Assembly (NCBI RefSeq): GCF_900103845.1
Contig: NZ_FNIJ01000002.1
Coordinates: 335,864 to 399,863 of the forward strand
Direction: 5' to 3'
DNA length: 64,000 bases
Source of the DNA: Pseudomonas jinjuensis
GTDB lineage: Bacteria; Pseudomonadota; Gammaproteobacteria; Pseudomonadales; Pseudomonadaceae
How positions within the stretch are numbered: the first letter of the stretch is position 1; every line of letters starts with the position of its first letter. Shown here piece after piece: positions 25,193 through 35,017 of this stretch. The notes below the pieces were generated by a model. That model did not search any database and was not told where the DNA came from. It worked only from the letters and a program-made list of their open reading frames with translations. A program made the position numbers and the translations under genes.

Positions 25193-26341
25193 ATGAGCCT
25201 CAACCTCTTCTGGTTCCTGCCCACCCACGGCGACGGCCATTACCTTGGCACCGCCGAGGGCGCCCGCGCGGTCGACCACGGCTACCTGCAGCAGGTCGCC
25301 CAGGCCGCCGACCGCCTCGGCTTCGGCGGCGTGCTGATTCCGACAGGACGTTCCTGCGAGGATTCCTGGCTGGTCGCCGCCTCGCTGATCCCGGTCACCC
25401 AGCGCCTGAAGTTCCTCGTCGCGCTGCGCCCGGGGATCATTTCGCCGACCGTGGCGGCGCGCCAGGCGGCGACCCTCGACCGTCTTTCCAACGGCCGCGC
25501 GCTGTTCAACCTGGTCACCGGCGGCGACCCGGACGAACTGGCCGGCGACGGCCTGCACCTGAACCATGAAGAGCGCTACGAAGCCTCCGTCGAATTCACC
25601 CGCATCTGGCGCCGCGTACTGGAGGGCGAGACCGTCGACTACGACGGCAAGCACATCCAGGTAAAGGGCGCCAAGCTGCTCTATCCGCCGATCCAGCAGC
25701 CGCGCCCGCCGCTGTATTTCGGCGGTTCCTCGGAGGCCGCGCAGGACCTCGCCGCCGAGCAGGTCGAGCTGTACCTGACCTGGGGCGAGCCGCCGGCCGC
25801 AGTGGCCGAGAAGATCGCCCAGGTGCGCGAGAAGGCCGCGCAGCAGGGCCGCAGTGTGCGCTTCGGCATCCGCCTGCACGTGATCGTGCGCGAAACCAAT
25901 GAAGAGGCATGGCAGGCCGCCGACCGCCTGATCAGCCATCTCGACGACGACACCATCGCCCGCGCCCAGGCTTCCCTGGCGCGCTTCGACTCGGTGGGCC
26001 AGCAGCGCATGGCCGCCCTGCACGGCGGCAAGCGCGACAAACTGGAAGTCAGCCCCAACCTCTGGGCCGGCGTCGGCCTGGTGCGCGGCGGCGCCGGCAC
26101 CGCGCTGGTCGGCGACGGCCCGACCGTGGCGGCGCGGGTGAAGGAGTATGCCGAGCTGGGCATCGATACCTTCATCTTCTCCGGCTACCCGCACCTGGAA
26201 GAGTCCTACCGGGTCGCCGAACTGCTCTTCCCGCACCTCGACGTCGCCCGTCCGGCGCAACCGGAAAGCCGCGGCTACGTCAGCCCGTTCGGCGAGATGG
26301 TGGCCAACGACATCCTGCCGAAGGTGGCGGCGGCGAGCTGA
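25193..26341 (+). CDS. ssuD: FMNH2-dependent alkanesulfonate monooxygenase SsuD
   Basis: SsuD uses reduced flavin and oxygen to cleave alkanesulfonates to aldehyde and sulfite. The 382-residue length matches. Key segments include [15 protein letters not shown], the active-site region [10 protein letters not shown], and [20 protein letters not shown]. It needs FMNH2 from an NAD(P)H-FMN reductase, normally SsuE, which is not encoded in this window. A REP pair separates it from ssuA and another from ssuC. Confidence 0.95.
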   Translation: MSLNLFWFLPTHGDGHYLGTAEGARAVDHGYLQQVAQAADRLGFGGVLIPTGRSCEDSWLVAASLIPVTQRLKFLVALRPGIISPTVAARQAATLDRLSNGRALFNLVTGGDPDELAGDGLHLNHEERYEASVEFTRIWRRVLEGETVDYDGKHIQVKGAKLLYPPIQQPRPPLYFGGSSEAAQDLAAEQVELYLTWGEPPAAVAEKIAQVREKAAQQGRSVRFGIRLHVIVRETNEEAWQAADRLISHLDDDTIARAQASLARFDSVGQQRMAALHGGKRDKLEVSPNLWAGVGLVRGGAGTALVGDGPTVAARVKEYAELGIDTFIFSGYPHLEESYRVAELLFPHLDVARPAQPESRGYVSPFGEMVANDILPKVAAAS

Positions 26342-26384
26342 GGGAGCAACGGGATTCCCACGTTCGCGGGAGTCCAGAAAACCA

Positions 26385-26444
26385 TGTAGGAGCGGGTCAT
26401 ACCCGCGACCCGTTTACCTGTCGCGGGCATGGCCCGCTCCTACA
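26385..26444. repeat. REP pair between ssuD and ssuC
   Basis: TGTAGGAGCGGGTCATACCCGCGACC is mirrored by GTCGCGGGCATGGCCCGCTCCTACA (quoted here in parts of the GCGGGCATGGCCCGC family). It ends 15 bases before the ssuC start. Confidence 0.8.
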
Positions 26445-26458
26445 GAGAGAGTTGAGCA

Positions 26459-27250
26459 ATGGCAAATAAGCACGTGAATTCAATTGCCCAGCGCCTCGCG
26501 CCCTGGGCCCTGCCGGTGGCGCTGGTCGCCATCTGGCAACTGGCGGTGGAAACCGGCTGGCTGTCCAGCCGCATCCTGCCGGCGCCGAGCGCGGTGGTCG
26601 CGGCCGGCTACCAACTGGTGCAGAGCGGCGAGCTCTGGCGGCACCTGGCGATCAGCACCTGGCGCGCCGCCATCGGTTTCGCCATCGGCGGCGGCATCGG
26701 CCTGGCGCTGGGCCTGGTCACCGGCCTGTCGAAGTGGGGCGAGCGCTTCCTCGACAGCTCGGTGCAGATGATCCGCAACGTCCCGCACCTGGCGCTGATC
26801 CCGCTGGTGATCCTGTGGTTCGGCATCGACGAGTCGGCGAAGATCTTCCTGGTCGCCCTCGGCACGCTGTTCCCCATCTACCTGAACACCTACCACGGCA
26901 TCCGCAACATCGACCCGGGGCTGCTGGAGATGGCGCGCAGCGACGGCCTGTCCGGCTTCGGCCTGTTCCGCCAGGTGATCCTGCCCGGCGCGCTGCCGTC
27001 GATCCTGGTCGGCGTGCGCTTCGCCCTCGGCTTCATGTGGCTGACCCTGATCGTCGCCGAGACCATTTCCGCCAACGCCGGCATCGGCTACCTGGCGATG
27101 AACGCCCGGGAGTTCCTGCAGACCGACGTGGTGGTGCTGGCGATCCTGCTCTATGCCGTGCTCGGCAAGCTCGCCGACGTTTCCGCCCGCGGCCTGGAGC
27201 GCGTCTGGCTGCGCTGGCACCCGGCCTATCGCAAGGGAGGTGCCGCATGA
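26459..27250 (+). CDS. ssuC: Sulfonate ABC transporter permease SsuC
   Basis: SsuC is the membrane-spanning subunit of the SsuABC importer. The 263-residue protein has about six membrane helices and the BPD_transp_1 coupling segment [25 protein letters not shown]. The ATG at 26459 follows AGAGTTGAGCA, a weak site, next to a REP element. Its stop overlaps the ssuB start as ATGA. Confidence 0.93.
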   Translation: MANKHVNSIAQRLAPWALPVALVAIWQLAVETGWLSSRILPAPSAVVAAGYQLVQSGELWRHLAISTWRAAIGFAIGGGIGLALGLVTGLSKWGERFLDSSVQMIRNVPHLALIPLVILWFGIDESAKIFLVALGTLFPIYLNTYHGIRNIDPGLLEMARSDGLSGFGLFRQVILPGALPSILVGVRFALGFMWLTLIVAETISANAGIGYLAMNAREFLQTDVVVLAILLYAVLGKLADVSARGLERVWLRWHPAYRKGGAA

Positions 27251-28053
27251 ACGCGGTGAACAACGCACTGCTCAGGCAGGGCATCCCGCTGGCGCTGGAA
27301 GGCGTGGTGAAGCGCTTCGGCGAGCGCGAGGTGCTCAGGGGCATCGACCTGCACATTCCCGCCGGCCAGTTCGTCGCCATCGTCGGCCGCAGCGGCTGCG
27401 GCAAGAGCACCCTGCTGCGCCTGCTCGCCGGGCTCGACCAGCCCAGCGGCGGCGCGCTGCTGGCCGGTCCGGCGCCGCTGGAGGCGGCCCGCGAGGAAAC
27501 CCGCCTGATGTTCCAGGACTCGCGGCTGCTGCCGTGGAAGCGGGTGATCGACAACGTCGGCCTCGGTCTTTCCGGCGACTGGCGCGGCCAGGCCTTGCAG
27601 GCGCTGGAGGAAGTGGGGCTGGCGGATCGCGCCCATGAATGGCCGGCGGCCTTGTCCGGCGGCCAGAAGCAGCGCGTCGCCCTGGCCCGCGCGCTGATCC
27701 ACCGGCCGCGCCTGCTGCTGCTCGACGAGCCGCTCGGCGCGCTGGATGCGCTGACCCGCATCGAGATGCAGCAACTGATCGAACGCCTGTGGCGGCAGCA
27801 TGGCTTCACCGTGCTGCTGGTCACCCACGACGTCAGCGAGGCTGTGGCCACCGCCGACCGGGTGATCCTGATCGAGGACGGCGAGATCGGCCTCGACCTG
27901 CTGGTCGACCTGGCCCGCCCGCGCTCCCGCGGTTCGGCACGGCTGGCCGCGCTGGAAGCGGAAGTCCTCGACCGCGTACTGGCCCAACCGGCGGCCACCG
28001 CCGAGCCGGAACCCGTACAACCCCTGCCCACGCAACTGCGCTGGGCGCTCTGA
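27247..28053 (+). CDS. ssuB: Sulfonate ABC transporter ATP-binding protein SsuB
   Basis: SsuB powers sulfonate import. The 268-residue protein shows Walker [10 protein letters not shown], the Q-loop region [14 protein letters not shown], signature [15 protein letters not shown], Walker [13 protein letters not shown] and the switch histidine in [13 protein letters not shown] 27247 overlaps the ssuC stop by four bases, so translation is coupled. A C-terminal extension of about 50 residues follows the ABC core. Confidence 0.95.
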   Translation: MNAVNNALLRQGIPLALEGVVKRFGEREVLRGIDLHIPAGQFVAIVGRSGCGKSTLLRLLAGLDQPSGGALLAGPAPLEAAREETRLMFQDSRLLPWKRVIDNVGLGLSGDWRGQALQALEEVGLADRAHEWPAALSGGQKQRVALARALIHRPRLLLLDEPLGALDALTRIEMQQLIERLWRQHGFTVLLVTHDVSEAVATADRVILIEDGEIGLDLLVDLARPRSRGSARLAALEAEVLDRVLAQPAATAEPEPVQPLPTQLRWAL

Positions 28054-28079
28054 TCCGAACATCCCCAAGGAGAAATGCC

Positions 28080-28295
28080 ATGACCATCAAAGCCATCAAC
28101 GTCCGCAACCAGTTCAAGGGCACCGTGAAGGAAATCATCGAGGGCCCGGTGCTCTCGGAAATCGACGTGCAGACCGCCGCCGGTGTGGTCACCTCGGTGA
28201 TCACCACCCGTTCCGTGAAGGAGCTGGAACTGGCGGTGGGCAGCGAGGTGATCGCTTTCGTGAAGTCGACGGAAGTGTCGATTGCCAAGCTGTGA
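28080..28295 (+). CDS. ssuF: TOBE-domain (molybdopterin-binding-like) protein SsuF
   Basis: The 71-residue protein is a single TOBE/Mop domain: INVRNQFKGTVKEIIEGPVLSEI and SVITTRSVKELELAVGSEVIAFVKSTEVSI. Mop domains bind molybdate or related oxyanions. In P. putida ssuF is the last gene of ssuEADCBF and is needed for full sulfonate use, by an unknown mechanism. ATG 28080 follows AAGGAGAAATGCC, with 26 bases from ssuB. Confidence 0.9.
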   Translation: MTIKAINVRNQFKGTVKEIIEGPVLSEIDVQTAAGVVTSVITTRSVKELELAVGSEVIAFVKSTEVSIAKL

Positions 28296-28301
28296 GCTCC
28301 C

Positions 28302-28385
28302 GTAGGGTGGATGAGGCTTTTTTCATCCACCATTGCGGGGCCTGGAGTTGCGGGGTGGTGGATCGATGGAGCTGATCCACCCTAC
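28302..28385. repeat. GTAGGGTGGAT-type inverted repeat
   Basis: GTAGGGTGGATGAGGC ... CATCCACC and GGTGGATCGATGGAGCTGATCCACCCTAC form nested hairpins with outer arms GTAGGGTGGAT and ATCCACCCTAC. It sits between the converging ends of ssuF and the PLP gene. The same family recurs at 29.4 and 54.2 kb. Confidence 0.75.
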
Positions 28386-29338
28386 TGATGCAGCTCCCCC
28401 GCAAACACCTCGCGATCCACATTCCCACCGCTCAACACCAATCCCACCTTCAACCCCGCCAGCTTCTTGCGCTCCTGCATCGCAGCCGCCAGCGCCGCCG
28501 CGCCCGCGCCTTCGGCGACATTGTGGGTGGCGCTGAAATACAGGCGCATGGCCGCGCCGACTTCCTCGTCATCCACCTGCACGATGTGATCGGCGCCGTC
28601 GAGGATGATCGCCAATGCCTGCGGGTCCGGAGTGCTGCAGGCCATGCCATCGGCAAGGCGGGTGCTGGTCGGATGATTGACCGGCTTGCCCGCGGCGAAG
28701 GACAGCGCGTAGGCCGGCGCATGCTTCGACACCACGCCGACGATGCGCGTCTTCAGTCCCAGCGCGTTGCGCGCCGCGATCATCCCGCAGATGCCCGAGC
28801 CCATGCCGATCGGCACGTAGGCCACGTCCAGCCCGGCCACGGCGCGGAACAACTCCAGGCTGTAGCTGGCGACCCCGGCCACCAGCCAGGGATGGAAGGA
28901 CGGCACCAGGTGCAGGCCGTCGCGCTTCGCCAGTTCGGCGGCATGTTCGCGGGCGGCCTGGAAGTCCTCGCCATGTTCGACCAGGTTGGCGCCGAGGCTG
29001 CGCATCGCCGCGTTCTTCTCGCGGCTGTTGCCGTGGGGCACGACGATGGTGGCCTGCATGCCATGACGTGCCGCGGCGAAGGCGATGGACTGGCCGTGGT
29101 TGCCGCGGGTGGCGCTGATCACCCCACGCGGTCGTTCCGGCTGCTCGCTGAGGCGCTGGAAATACACCAGCCCGCCACGCAGCTTGAAGGCACCCACCGG
29201 CGAGTGGTTCTCGTGCTTGACCCAGGCTTCGCAACCCAGCGCCTCGCCGAGCAGCGGCCAACGGAATTGCGGGGTGGGCGGCAGGCTGGCGTGGACGATG
29301 GCGGCGGCCTGTTCCAGTGATTCGAGGGAAAGGGGCAT
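28382..29338 (-). CDS. PLP-dependent threonine/serine dehydratase-like enzyme
   Basis: The 318-residue protein is a fold-type II PLP enzyme. The Schiff-base lysine lies in HSPVGAFKLRGGLVYFQ, a glycine-rich phosphate loop is GMGSGICGMIAARN, and the C-terminus has LVLSGGNVDREVF. It lacks the regulatory domain of biosynthetic IlvA, so it is more like a catabolic threonine dehydratase or hydroxy-aspartate ammonia-lyase. Start 29338 follows GGAGACCGCCC; an ATG eight codons upstream is less likely. Substrate uncertain. Confidence 0.85.
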   Translation of the reverse strand: MPLSLESLEQAAAIVHASLPPTPQFRWPLLGEALGCEAWVKHENHSPVGAFKLRGGLVYFQRLSEQPERPRGVISATRGNHGQSIAFAAARHGMQATIVVPHGNSREKNAAMRSLGANLVEHGEDFQAAREHAAELAKRDGLHLVPSFHPWLVAGVASYSLELFRAVAGLDVAYVPIGMGSGICGMIAARNALGLKTRIVGVVSKHAPAYALSFAAGKPVNHPTSTRLADGMACSTPDPQALAIILDGADHIVQVDDEEVGAAMRLYFSATHNVAEGAGAAALAAAMQERKKLAGLKVGLVLSGGNVDREVFAGELHQ

Positions 29339-29437
29339 GGGCGGTCTCCGGGTGGGCTTCATTGCAGTCTAGGAGCCGAGGCGCAGGGTCGACAGGCACA
29401 GCTGGGGGCGGAAACTGTAGCGGCGGTACGATCGGTT

Positions 29438-29501
29438 GTAGGGTGGAAAACCGCGAAGCGTTTTCCACCATGGTGGACGTGGAAAGCGACGTCCACCCTA
29501 C
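29438..29501. repeat. GTAGGGTGG-type inverted repeat
   Basis: GTAGGGTGGAAAACCGCGAAGCG opposes a second unit ending CGACGTCCACCCTAC; the inner parts GGAAAACCGCGAAGCGTTTTCC and GGACGTGGAAAGCGACGTCC are themselves hairpins (given as motifs). A similar AAAACGCTTCGCGTTTT hairpin is at 47.55 kb. Confidence 0.7.
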
Positions 29502-29535
29502 GTGTGTTGTGCCTGATGGGATCGGCAGGTAGCTG

Positions 29536-29599
29536 GTCGCGGGCATGGCCCGCTCCTACACAAATCCTGCACCTTGTAGGAGCGGGCCATGCCCGCGAC
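29536..29599. repeat. REP pair (GCGGGCATGGCCCGC type)
   Basis: GTCGCGGGCATGGCCCGCTCC and the inverted GGAGCGGGCCATGCCCGCGAC face each other across 20 bases. Confidence 0.85.
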
Positions 29600-29726
29600 C
29601 TATTGCAGGTGGCTGGATAGAGCACGTCCGTCCCAGCCGACCAGCACAGTTGCCCCGCTTAACTGTTCCTGTCGGCACGGCTTCGGCTGGCATAGCATGG
29701 TCGACCACTCACGCGTCGAGGCTCCC

Positions 29727-30695
29727 ATGCACGTTTCTTCCGGCCGCTGGCAATTCGGTCTGTTTCTCGCCCTGGTCACCGCCGTGCTCTGGGGCATCCT
29801 GCCGATCAAGCTGAAGGAAGTCCTCAAGGTCATGGACCCGGTCACCGTGACCTGGTTTCGCCTGGTCGTTTCCGGCGGCCTGCTGCTGATCTACCTCGCC
29901 TTCACCCGCCAGCTGCCGCGCTTCCGGCCGCTGGGACGCAGCGGCGGCCTGCTGGTGGTGCTCGCCGTCGGCGGGCTGACCGGCAACTACGTGTTCTACC
30001 TGATCGGCCTGCGCATGCTCTCGCCGGGCACCACCCAACTGGTGATCCAGATCGCGCCGATCCTGCTGCTGCTCGGCAGCCTGTTCGTCTTCAAGGAAAG
30101 CTTCAGCATCGGCCAGGCGCTGGGCCTCGCGGTGCTGTTCTGTGGCTTCGGGCTGTTCTTCAACCAGCGCCTGGCGGAGCTGTTCGGCTCCCTCGGTGAC
30201 TACACCGTCGGCGTGCTGATCGTGGTGCTCGCGGCGTTCGTCTGGACCTTCTACGGGCTGGCGCAGAAACAGCTGCTGACCCAGTGGAGCTCGGTGCAGG
30301 TGATGATGGTGATCTACCTCGGCTGCGCGGCGCTGCTGACGCCCTGGGCGCATCCGGCCGAAGTGTTCGACCTCAACCCGCTGCAGTTCTGGCTGCTGCT
30401 GGCCTGCTGCCTGAACACCCTGGTGGCCTACGGCGCCTTCGCCGAGGCGCTGGCGCACTGGGAGGCCTCGCGGGTCAGCGCGACCCTGTCGATCACGCCG
30501 CTGGTGACCTTCATCTCGGTGGCCGTGGCGGCTTCCCTGTGGCCCGACCATGTGCACCCGGAAAGCCTGAACGGGCTGGCCTATATCGGCGCGCTGCTGG
30601 TGGTCGGCGGCTCGGCGCTGATCGCGCTGGCGCCGTCGCTGCTGAAGAGCTACCGGGCGCGCCGGGCGCGGATGGCGGTTTCGGAGAACGGCTGA
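29727..30695 (+). CDS. EamA/DMT-family transporter
   Basis: The 322-residue inner-membrane protein has ten hydrophobic segments in two EamA halves (FLALVTAVLWGILPIKLKEV in the first, VLIVVLAAFVWTFYGLAQKQ in the second). It belongs to the same superfamily as the 7387-8298 gene but is not a close copy. Substrate is unknown. ATG 29727 was chosen for the amphipathic N-terminus; upstream codons overlap repeats. Confidence 0.83.
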   Translation: MHVSSGRWQFGLFLALVTAVLWGILPIKLKEVLKVMDPVTVTWFRLVVSGGLLLIYLAFTRQLPRFRPLGRSGGLLVVLAVGGLTGNYVFYLIGLRMLSPGTTQLVIQIAPILLLLGSLFVFKESFSIGQALGLAVLFCGFGLFFNQRLAELFGSLGDYTVGVLIVVLAAFVWTFYGLAQKQLLTQWSSVQVMMVIYLGCAALLTPWAHPAEVFDLNPLQFWLLLACCLNTLVAYGAFAEALAHWEASRVSATLSITPLVTFISVAVAASLWPDHVHPESLNGLAYIGALLVVGGSALIALAPSLLKSYRARRARMAVSENG

Positions 30696-30708
30696 GGTTC
30701 ATTCACCC

Positions 30709-30731
30709 TCTCCCATGAACGGGAGAGGGGA
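30709..30731. repeat. CCCTCTCCC-ATGAAC-GGGAGAGGG hairpin
   Basis: A perfect 9-bp inverted repeat lies between the converging transporter and reductase genes. This type of hairpin is common between genes in Pseudomonas; it recurs between hpd and maiA. Confidence 0.6.
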
Positions 30732-30736
30732 TTTCC

Positions 30737-31360
30737 TCACACCTGCGTCCCCAACTGCTCCGCCCGCTTCAGCCAGGCCTGCCGCTGTTCCTCGTTGGAG
30801 CTGCGCACCGGGCTGAATTCCTCCAGGTGGTGGGTGTGGATGCCGCAGGCTTCGAGGATGCCGTGCTGCATCTGGCGGAACGCCGGGGCGCCCTGGCGGA
30901 TGCGGTAGCGCCAGCGGGGCTGGTCGTGGCTGACCAGCAGGTCGGCGGTGCGCCCGCCAAGGAGTTTTTCCCAGTCGCGGTCTTCCGGATGGCGGTAGCG
31001 GAAGGCGAAGCCGGGCAGCAGCACGCGGTCGAAGAAGCCCTGCAGCAGCGCCGGCAAGCCGCCCCACCAGACCGGGTAGACCAGCGCCAGGTGCTCGGCC
31101 CAGTGGATCTGCCGCTGGGCTTCCAGCAGGTCGGGTTCGAGCACCTGGTTCTGCTCGTAGCCGCCGCGCAGCACCGGGTCGAAATGCAGTTCGCCGAGCT
31201 TCAGTACGTGCACCACGTGGCCCTTGCTGCGCGCGCCCTGGGCGTAGGCCTCGGCGAGGGCGTGGCAGAAGCCGAAGGGTTTCGGCGTGCCGAGGATCAG
31301 CAGGATGCGCTTGCCGTCGCCCTCCAGCGGGGTCGCGCCGAACTTCGTCGATTCAACCAT
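30737..31360 (-). CDS. Flavodoxin-fold NAD(P)H dehydrogenase (quinone)-like protein
   Basis: The 207-residue protein has the NQO1/MdaB-type flavodoxin-like fold: [21 protein letters not shown] for the FMN/FAD phosphate site and [21 protein letters not shown] for the isoalloxazine site. Such enzymes make two-electron reductions of quinones or nitro compounds. It overlaps the 3' end of fumC by 8 bases on the same strand, so the two form an operon. It is not SsuE-like. Confidence 0.83.
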   Translation of the reverse strand: MVESTKFGATPLEGDGKRILLILGTPKPFGFCHALAEAYAQGARSKGHVVHVLKLGELHFDPVLRGGYEQNQVLEPDLLEAQRQIHWAEHLALVYPVWWGGLPALLQGFFDRVLLPGFAFRYRHPEDRDWEKLLGGRTADLLVSHDQPRWRYRIRQGAPAFRQMQHGILEACGIHTHHLEEFSPVRSSNEEQRQAWLKRAEQLGTQV

Positions 31361-32747
31361 TCTGGCCGGCCTCCAGCATGGTTTCCGGGCGCACCCACTG
31401 GTCGAACTGTTCCTCCGTCAGGTGCCCCAGCGCCAGCGCCGCGGCACGCAGGGTGGTGCCTTCGGCGTAGGCCTTCTTGGCGATCTCGGCGGCCTTGTCG
31501 TAGCCGATGTGCGGGTTGAGCGCGGTCACCAGCATCAGCCCGCGCTCCAGGTGCTCGGCCATCTGCCGCGCGTCCGGCTGCATGCCGGCGATGCAGTGGC
31601 TGTTGAAGTTGCGACAGCCGTCGGCCAGCAGGCGCACCGATTCCAGCAGGTTGTGGATGATCACCGGCTTGAACACGTTGAGCTGCAGGTGGCCCTGGCT
31701 GGCGGCGAAGGTGATCGCGGCGTCGTTGCCGAACACCTGGCAGGCCAGCATCGACAGCGCCTCGCACTGGGTCGGGTTGACCTTGCCAGGCATGATCGAG
31801 CTGCCCGGCTCGTTGGCCGGCAGCTTCACCTCGGCGAACCCGGCGCGCGGGCCGGAGCCGAGCAGGCGCAGGTCGTTGGCGATCTTCATCAGCGCCACGG
31901 CGAGGGTCTTCAGCGCGCCGCCGATCACCACCAGCGGCTCGTGGCCGGCGAGGGCGGCGAACTTGTTCGGCGCGGAGACGAAGGGCAGGCCGGACAGCGC
32001 GGCCAGCTCGGCGGCGATGGCGTCGGCGAAGCCCTTCGGCGCGTTCAGCCCGGTGCCCACCGCGGTGCCGCCCTGGGCCAGTTCGTAGACCGCCGGCAGC
32101 GCGGCGCGGATGGCGCGGTCGGCGTAGTCGAGCTGGGCGACGAAGGCCGACAGCTCCTGGCCGAAAGTCACCGGCGTGGCGTCCATCAGGTGCGTGCGGC
32201 CGGTCTTCACCAGCTTCGCGTGGCGCGCGGCCTGTTCGGCGAGGCCGTCGCGCAGTTCGGCGATGGCCGGCAGCAGCTGCTCGTGCACGGCCTTGGCGGC
32301 GGCGATGTGCATGGCGGTGGGGAAGCAGTCGTTGGAACTCTGCGCGCGGTTGACGTGGTCGTTCGGGTGCACCGGCGCCTTGCCGCCGCGCGGGTTGCCG
32401 GCCAGCTCGTTGGCGCGGCCGGCGATCACCTCGTTGACGTTCATGTTGCTCTGCGTGCCGCTGCCGGTCTGCCAGACCACCAGCGGGAACTGCTCGTCGT
32501 GCCTGCCGGCCAGCACCTCGTTGGCGGACTGTTCGACCAGCCGGGCGACCTCCGGCGGCAGTTCGCCGAGGCGGTCGTTGACCCGCGCGGCGGCCTTCTT
32601 GATCAGCGCCAGGGCATGGACCACGGCCAGCGGCATGCGTTGGCCGCCGATGGCGAAGTTTTCCAGCGAGCGTTGGGTCTGGGCGCCCCAGTAGGCGTCA
32701 TCGGGGACTTCGATGGGGCCCAGGCTGTCGGTTTCGGTGCGGCTCAT
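31353..32747 (-). CDS. fumC: Class II fumarate hydratase
   Basis: FumC interconverts fumarate and malate without iron-sulfur clusters. The 464-residue protein has the superfamily signature [11 protein letters not shown], with catalytic-region segments [38 protein letters not shown] and [18 protein letters not shown]. It lacks the iron requirement of class I enzymes, so it would help under oxidative stress or iron limitation. No sodA or fagA-type genes adjoin it, unlike the iron-regulated fumC1 locus; this copy resembles fumC2. Confidence 0.95.
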   Translation of the reverse strand: MSRTETDSLGPIEVPDDAYWGAQTQRSLENFAIGGQRMPLAVVHALALIKKAAARVNDRLGELPPEVARLVEQSANEVLAGRHDEQFPLVVWQTGSGTQSNMNVNEVIAGRANELAGNPRGGKAPVHPNDHVNRAQSSNDCFPTAMHIAAAKAVHEQLLPAIAELRDGLAEQAARHAKLVKTGRTHLMDATPVTFGQELSAFVAQLDYADRAIRAALPAVYELAQGGTAVGTGLNAPKGFADAIAAELAALSGLPFVSAPNKFAALAGHEPLVVIGGALKTLAVALMKIANDLRLLGSGPRAGFAEVKLPANEPGSSIMPGKVNPTQCEALSMLACQVFGNDAAITFAASQGHLQLNVFKPVIIHNLLESVRLLADGCRNFNSHCIAGMQPDARQMAEHLERGLMLVTALNPHIGYDKAAEIAKKAYAEGTTLRAAALALGHLTEEQFDQWVRPETMLEAGQNG

Positions 32748-32830
32748 GGCGAATTCTCCTGGTCGGTCTCGGCCAGTTTAGGCCGTACTTGGTGCTCCGG
32801 GTTCCATGCTCCCTAAAGCCGATGACAGAC

Positions 32831-33844
32831 CTACCAGCGGGCGTTGGTCTCGCCGATCCAGCCGAGCGCGCCGGCCACCGGCACGCGGGTGCCGGCGGCG
32901 TTGCGCAGGAAGCCGTCGAAGCGGCCGAACCACTGCCGGGTGTCGCTGTACAGGCAGGCGAGGGTAGGGCAGGCGCGATGCAGCTTGCGCGGGATGAACA
33001 GCAGTTCGACGCTGCCGCAGGCGCTGCTCAGGTTCCATGGCGCCTGCTCGCCGTCGGCGGGCTGGCGGATTTCCACCGGGGCGCGCAGGTGCAGCAGTTC
33101 GCCGCCGAACCACAGGGCGTTCTCCTTCAGCTCGCTGCGGTCGGTCCAGCCCCAGCCGAAGTTGCCGGCGATGCCGCCGGGCGCGGCGAAGGCGGCGCGT
33201 TGCCACCAACTGTTCAGCGGCCACACGCCGCGGCCGAAATCCAGCGCGGCGAAGCTCTGGCCGGGCTCGCAGTGGTAGCTGTCGCTGCCCAGGCGCAGGC
33301 TGCCGGTGATCGGCAGGCCCATCTGCCGGCTGCAGGCGTGGAAGTGGCGGCCGCCCATCGGCGCCACCAGGTTGACCGACTCCAGGTGCGACGGCCGCTG
33401 GACTTCCAGCGACATCAGCATCGGCAGGCCGCCGAGGTCCGGCGCGTGGGCGGAGATGCGCAGGCGGCCGGGCTGCTCGTCGAACTTCAGGGTCAGCCGG
33501 TCGTGCTGGAAGGAGTGGCTCTGGTTGGGCATGTCGGGCAGCTGGCAGCCCCAGCCGAACGGCTGCAGCTGCGAGCGGCTCACCGACTTGCCGGTTTCCA
33601 GGTCGAGGAAATAGATGGCGCCGTAGCCGAGGTAATCCAGGTCGGCGATGGTCAGCGAGAGCATCCAGCCGGGGGTGACGATGCACCAGTGGTTCCAGCG
33701 CTTGCGCCGGCCCAGGTTGCCCGGCAGCTGGCAGTTCACCCGCGGTCGTACCGACCAGCCGACCGCCGCCGGGTCCAGCCGGCCCCGCGCGTCGCACAGG
33801 GGCTGGAACCAGCCGGCCGGCGAAATGGTGGCGTGAGTAGTCAT
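32831..33844 (-). CDS. DUF2804-family protein
   Basis: The 337-residue protein shows DUF2804 patterns: RKRWNHWCIVTPGWMLSLTIADLDYLGYG, ALDFGRGVWPLNSWWQ and NFGWGWTDRSELKENALWF (each quoted in part). It is rich in tryptophan and beta-strand, and has no signal peptide. Function is unknown. ATG 33844 is taken as the start since GGATG lies upstream; another ATG three codons earlier (33853) is possible. Confidence 0.75.
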   Translation of the reverse strand: MTTHATISPAGWFQPLCDARGRLDPAAVGWSVRPRVNCQLPGNLGRRKRWNHWCIVTPGWMLSLTIADLDYLGYGAIYFLDLETGKSVSRSQLQPFGWGCQLPDMPNQSHSFQHDRLTLKFDEQPGRLRISAHAPDLGGLPMLMSLEVQRPSHLESVNLVAPMGGRHFHACSRQMGLPITGSLRLGSDSYHCEPGQSFAALDFGRGVWPLNSWWQRAAFAAPGGIAGNFGWGWTDRSELKENALWFGGELLHLRAPVEIRQPADGEQAPWNLSSACGSVELLFIPRKLHRACPTLACLYSDTRQWFGRFDGFLRNAAGTRVPVAGALGWIGETNARW

Positions 33845-34032
33845 CGGACACATCCATGTGGCAACCGGACTCAGGATGCCGGTTCACCGGAGGCAGGGCA
33901 AGCGATCCCCGGCGCCAGGCGATCGCCGGCCGCTGCTGGCATTCCGTCATCGGCGAATCTTGAGGGGAACCTGAACTTGTGCCAAGAATGGAGGGCCTTA
34001 TGGATACCCAACTTCACACTCAAGGACTGCCC

Positions 34033-34545
34033 ATGACCAATCTCCGCAAGATTTGCACCGCCGCCCTGCTGGTGGGCTTCAGCTCGGTAGCCCTGGCCGA
34101 TTCCGCCGCCGAGGCCGAGAAATTCCTCAAGCAGGTGCACGCCGACCGCCTGACCACGCCGGTGTACGCGCAGGTGCAGCAGATGTTCGCCCAGCGCTTC
34201 GCCCAGGCCAAGGCGCCGGAAAGCAAGAAGGCCGTGCTCGACCGCTACCAGGCCAAGGCCAATACCGAGCTGGACCGCGCGGTGGGCTGGGACAAGATCA
34301 AGCCGGACCTGATCAAGCTCTACACCGACAACTTCACCGAGTCCGAACTCAAGCAACTGAACACCTTCTATGCATCGCCCCTGGGCAAGAAAGTCCTGGA
34401 GAGGATGCCGCGCCTGACCGCGCAGTCCGCCCAGCTGACCCAGTCCAAGCTGCAGAACGCCGTCGATCCGGTGAACAAGCTGCTCGCCGACATGGACAAG
34501 GAACTGGGCGTGAAGGCCCCCGCAGCCCCAGCCAAGAAGCCCTGA
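34033..34545 (+). CDS. DUF2059-domain periplasmic protein
   Basis: The 170-residue product has a signal peptide (MTNLRKICTAALLVGFSSVALA) and the DUF2059 core LIKLYTDNFTESELKQLNTFYASPLGKKVLERMP (seen as YTDNFTESELKQL and FYASPLGKK), ending in an AAPAKKP tail. Function is unknown; members are periplasmic. ATG 34033 follows CAAGGACTGCCC and gives a clean signal peptide, unlike the upstream ATG at 33979. The BolA-like gene starts 24 bases after the stop. Confidence 0.82.
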   Translation: MTNLRKICTAALLVGFSSVALADSAAEAEKFLKQVHADRLTTPVYAQVQQMFAQRFAQAKAPESKKAVLDRYQAKANTELDRAVGWDKIKPDLIKLYTDNFTESELKQLNTFYASPLGKKVLERMPRLTAQSAQLTQSKLQNAVDPVNKLLADMDKELGVKAPAAPAKKP

Positions 34546-34569
34546 CGAGCGGCTTCCGAGAGAGTGAAC

Positions 34570-34878
34570 ATGAGTATGCGTGAACGACTCCAGACCGCCC
34601 TGGCCGCCCTCGAACCGCAGCACCTCGAAGTGTTCGACGAGAGCCACATGCACAGCCGCGGGCTGGAGACGCACTTCAAGGCAGTCGTGGTCAGCCCGGT
34701 GTTTTCCGGGCTGAACGCCGTCAAGCGGCACCAGAAGGTCTACGCCAGCCTGGGCGACCTGATGGGGCAGTTCCACGCCCTGGCCCTGCACACCTACACC
34801 CCAGATGAGTGGGCGACGCAGGGCATGGCGCCGGATTCGCCGACCTGCCGCGGCGGCAGCAAGCACGACGCGCACTGA
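34570..34878 (+). CDS. BolA-family protein
   Basis: The 102-residue protein has the BolA fold: [53 protein letters not shown] and [14 protein letters not shown]. BolA proteins work with monothiol glutaredoxins in iron-sulfur trafficking and can act as transcription factors in stress and biofilm responses. The histidines that bind the shared cluster are plausible at HMHSRG and at FHALALHTY. Start 34570 is one of three clustered start codons (34564 GTG, 34570 and 34576 ATG). Confidence 0.88.
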   Translation: MSMRERLQTALAALEPQHLEVFDESHMHSRGLETHFKAVVVSPVFSGLNAVKRHQKVYASLGDLMGQFHALALHTYTPDEWATQGMAPDSPTCRGGSKHDAH

Positions 34879-34920
34879 GGCGAAGGTGCGGGGCGTGCCC
34901 CGCTCGGGTAGAATCCACGC

Positions 34921-34950
34921 AGCGCCGGCCTTCGCCGGCGCTGTCGTTTT
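34921..34950 (+). terminator. Terminator after bolA-like gene
   Basis: AGCGCCGGC-CTTC-GCCGGCGCT is followed by GTCGTTTT, 43 bases after the stop. A second hairpin, GCGGGGC-GTG-CCCCGC, lies just upstream. Confidence 0.7.
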
Positions 34951-35017
34951 CGCCAGGTCCAGATACCTGGCCGGTCCGCCCTTTACGTGGGCGATTACTG
35001 AAAGGAAATACCCCGCA

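Larger units (their letters stand above)
29339..29726. other. Gene-free repeat-rich stretch
   Basis: This 388-base divergent intergenic region holds a GTAGGGTGG-type hairpin set (29438-29501) and a REP pair (29536-29599). The remaining sequence should include promoters for the PLP gene and the EamA transporter, but none stands out. Confidence 0.6.

Noticed and set aside
30737..31360. Candidate replacement for the missing SsuE
   Set aside because: The protein belongs to the NQO1/MdaB-type flavodoxin family and is in an operon with fumC, so there is no reason to link it with SsuD.
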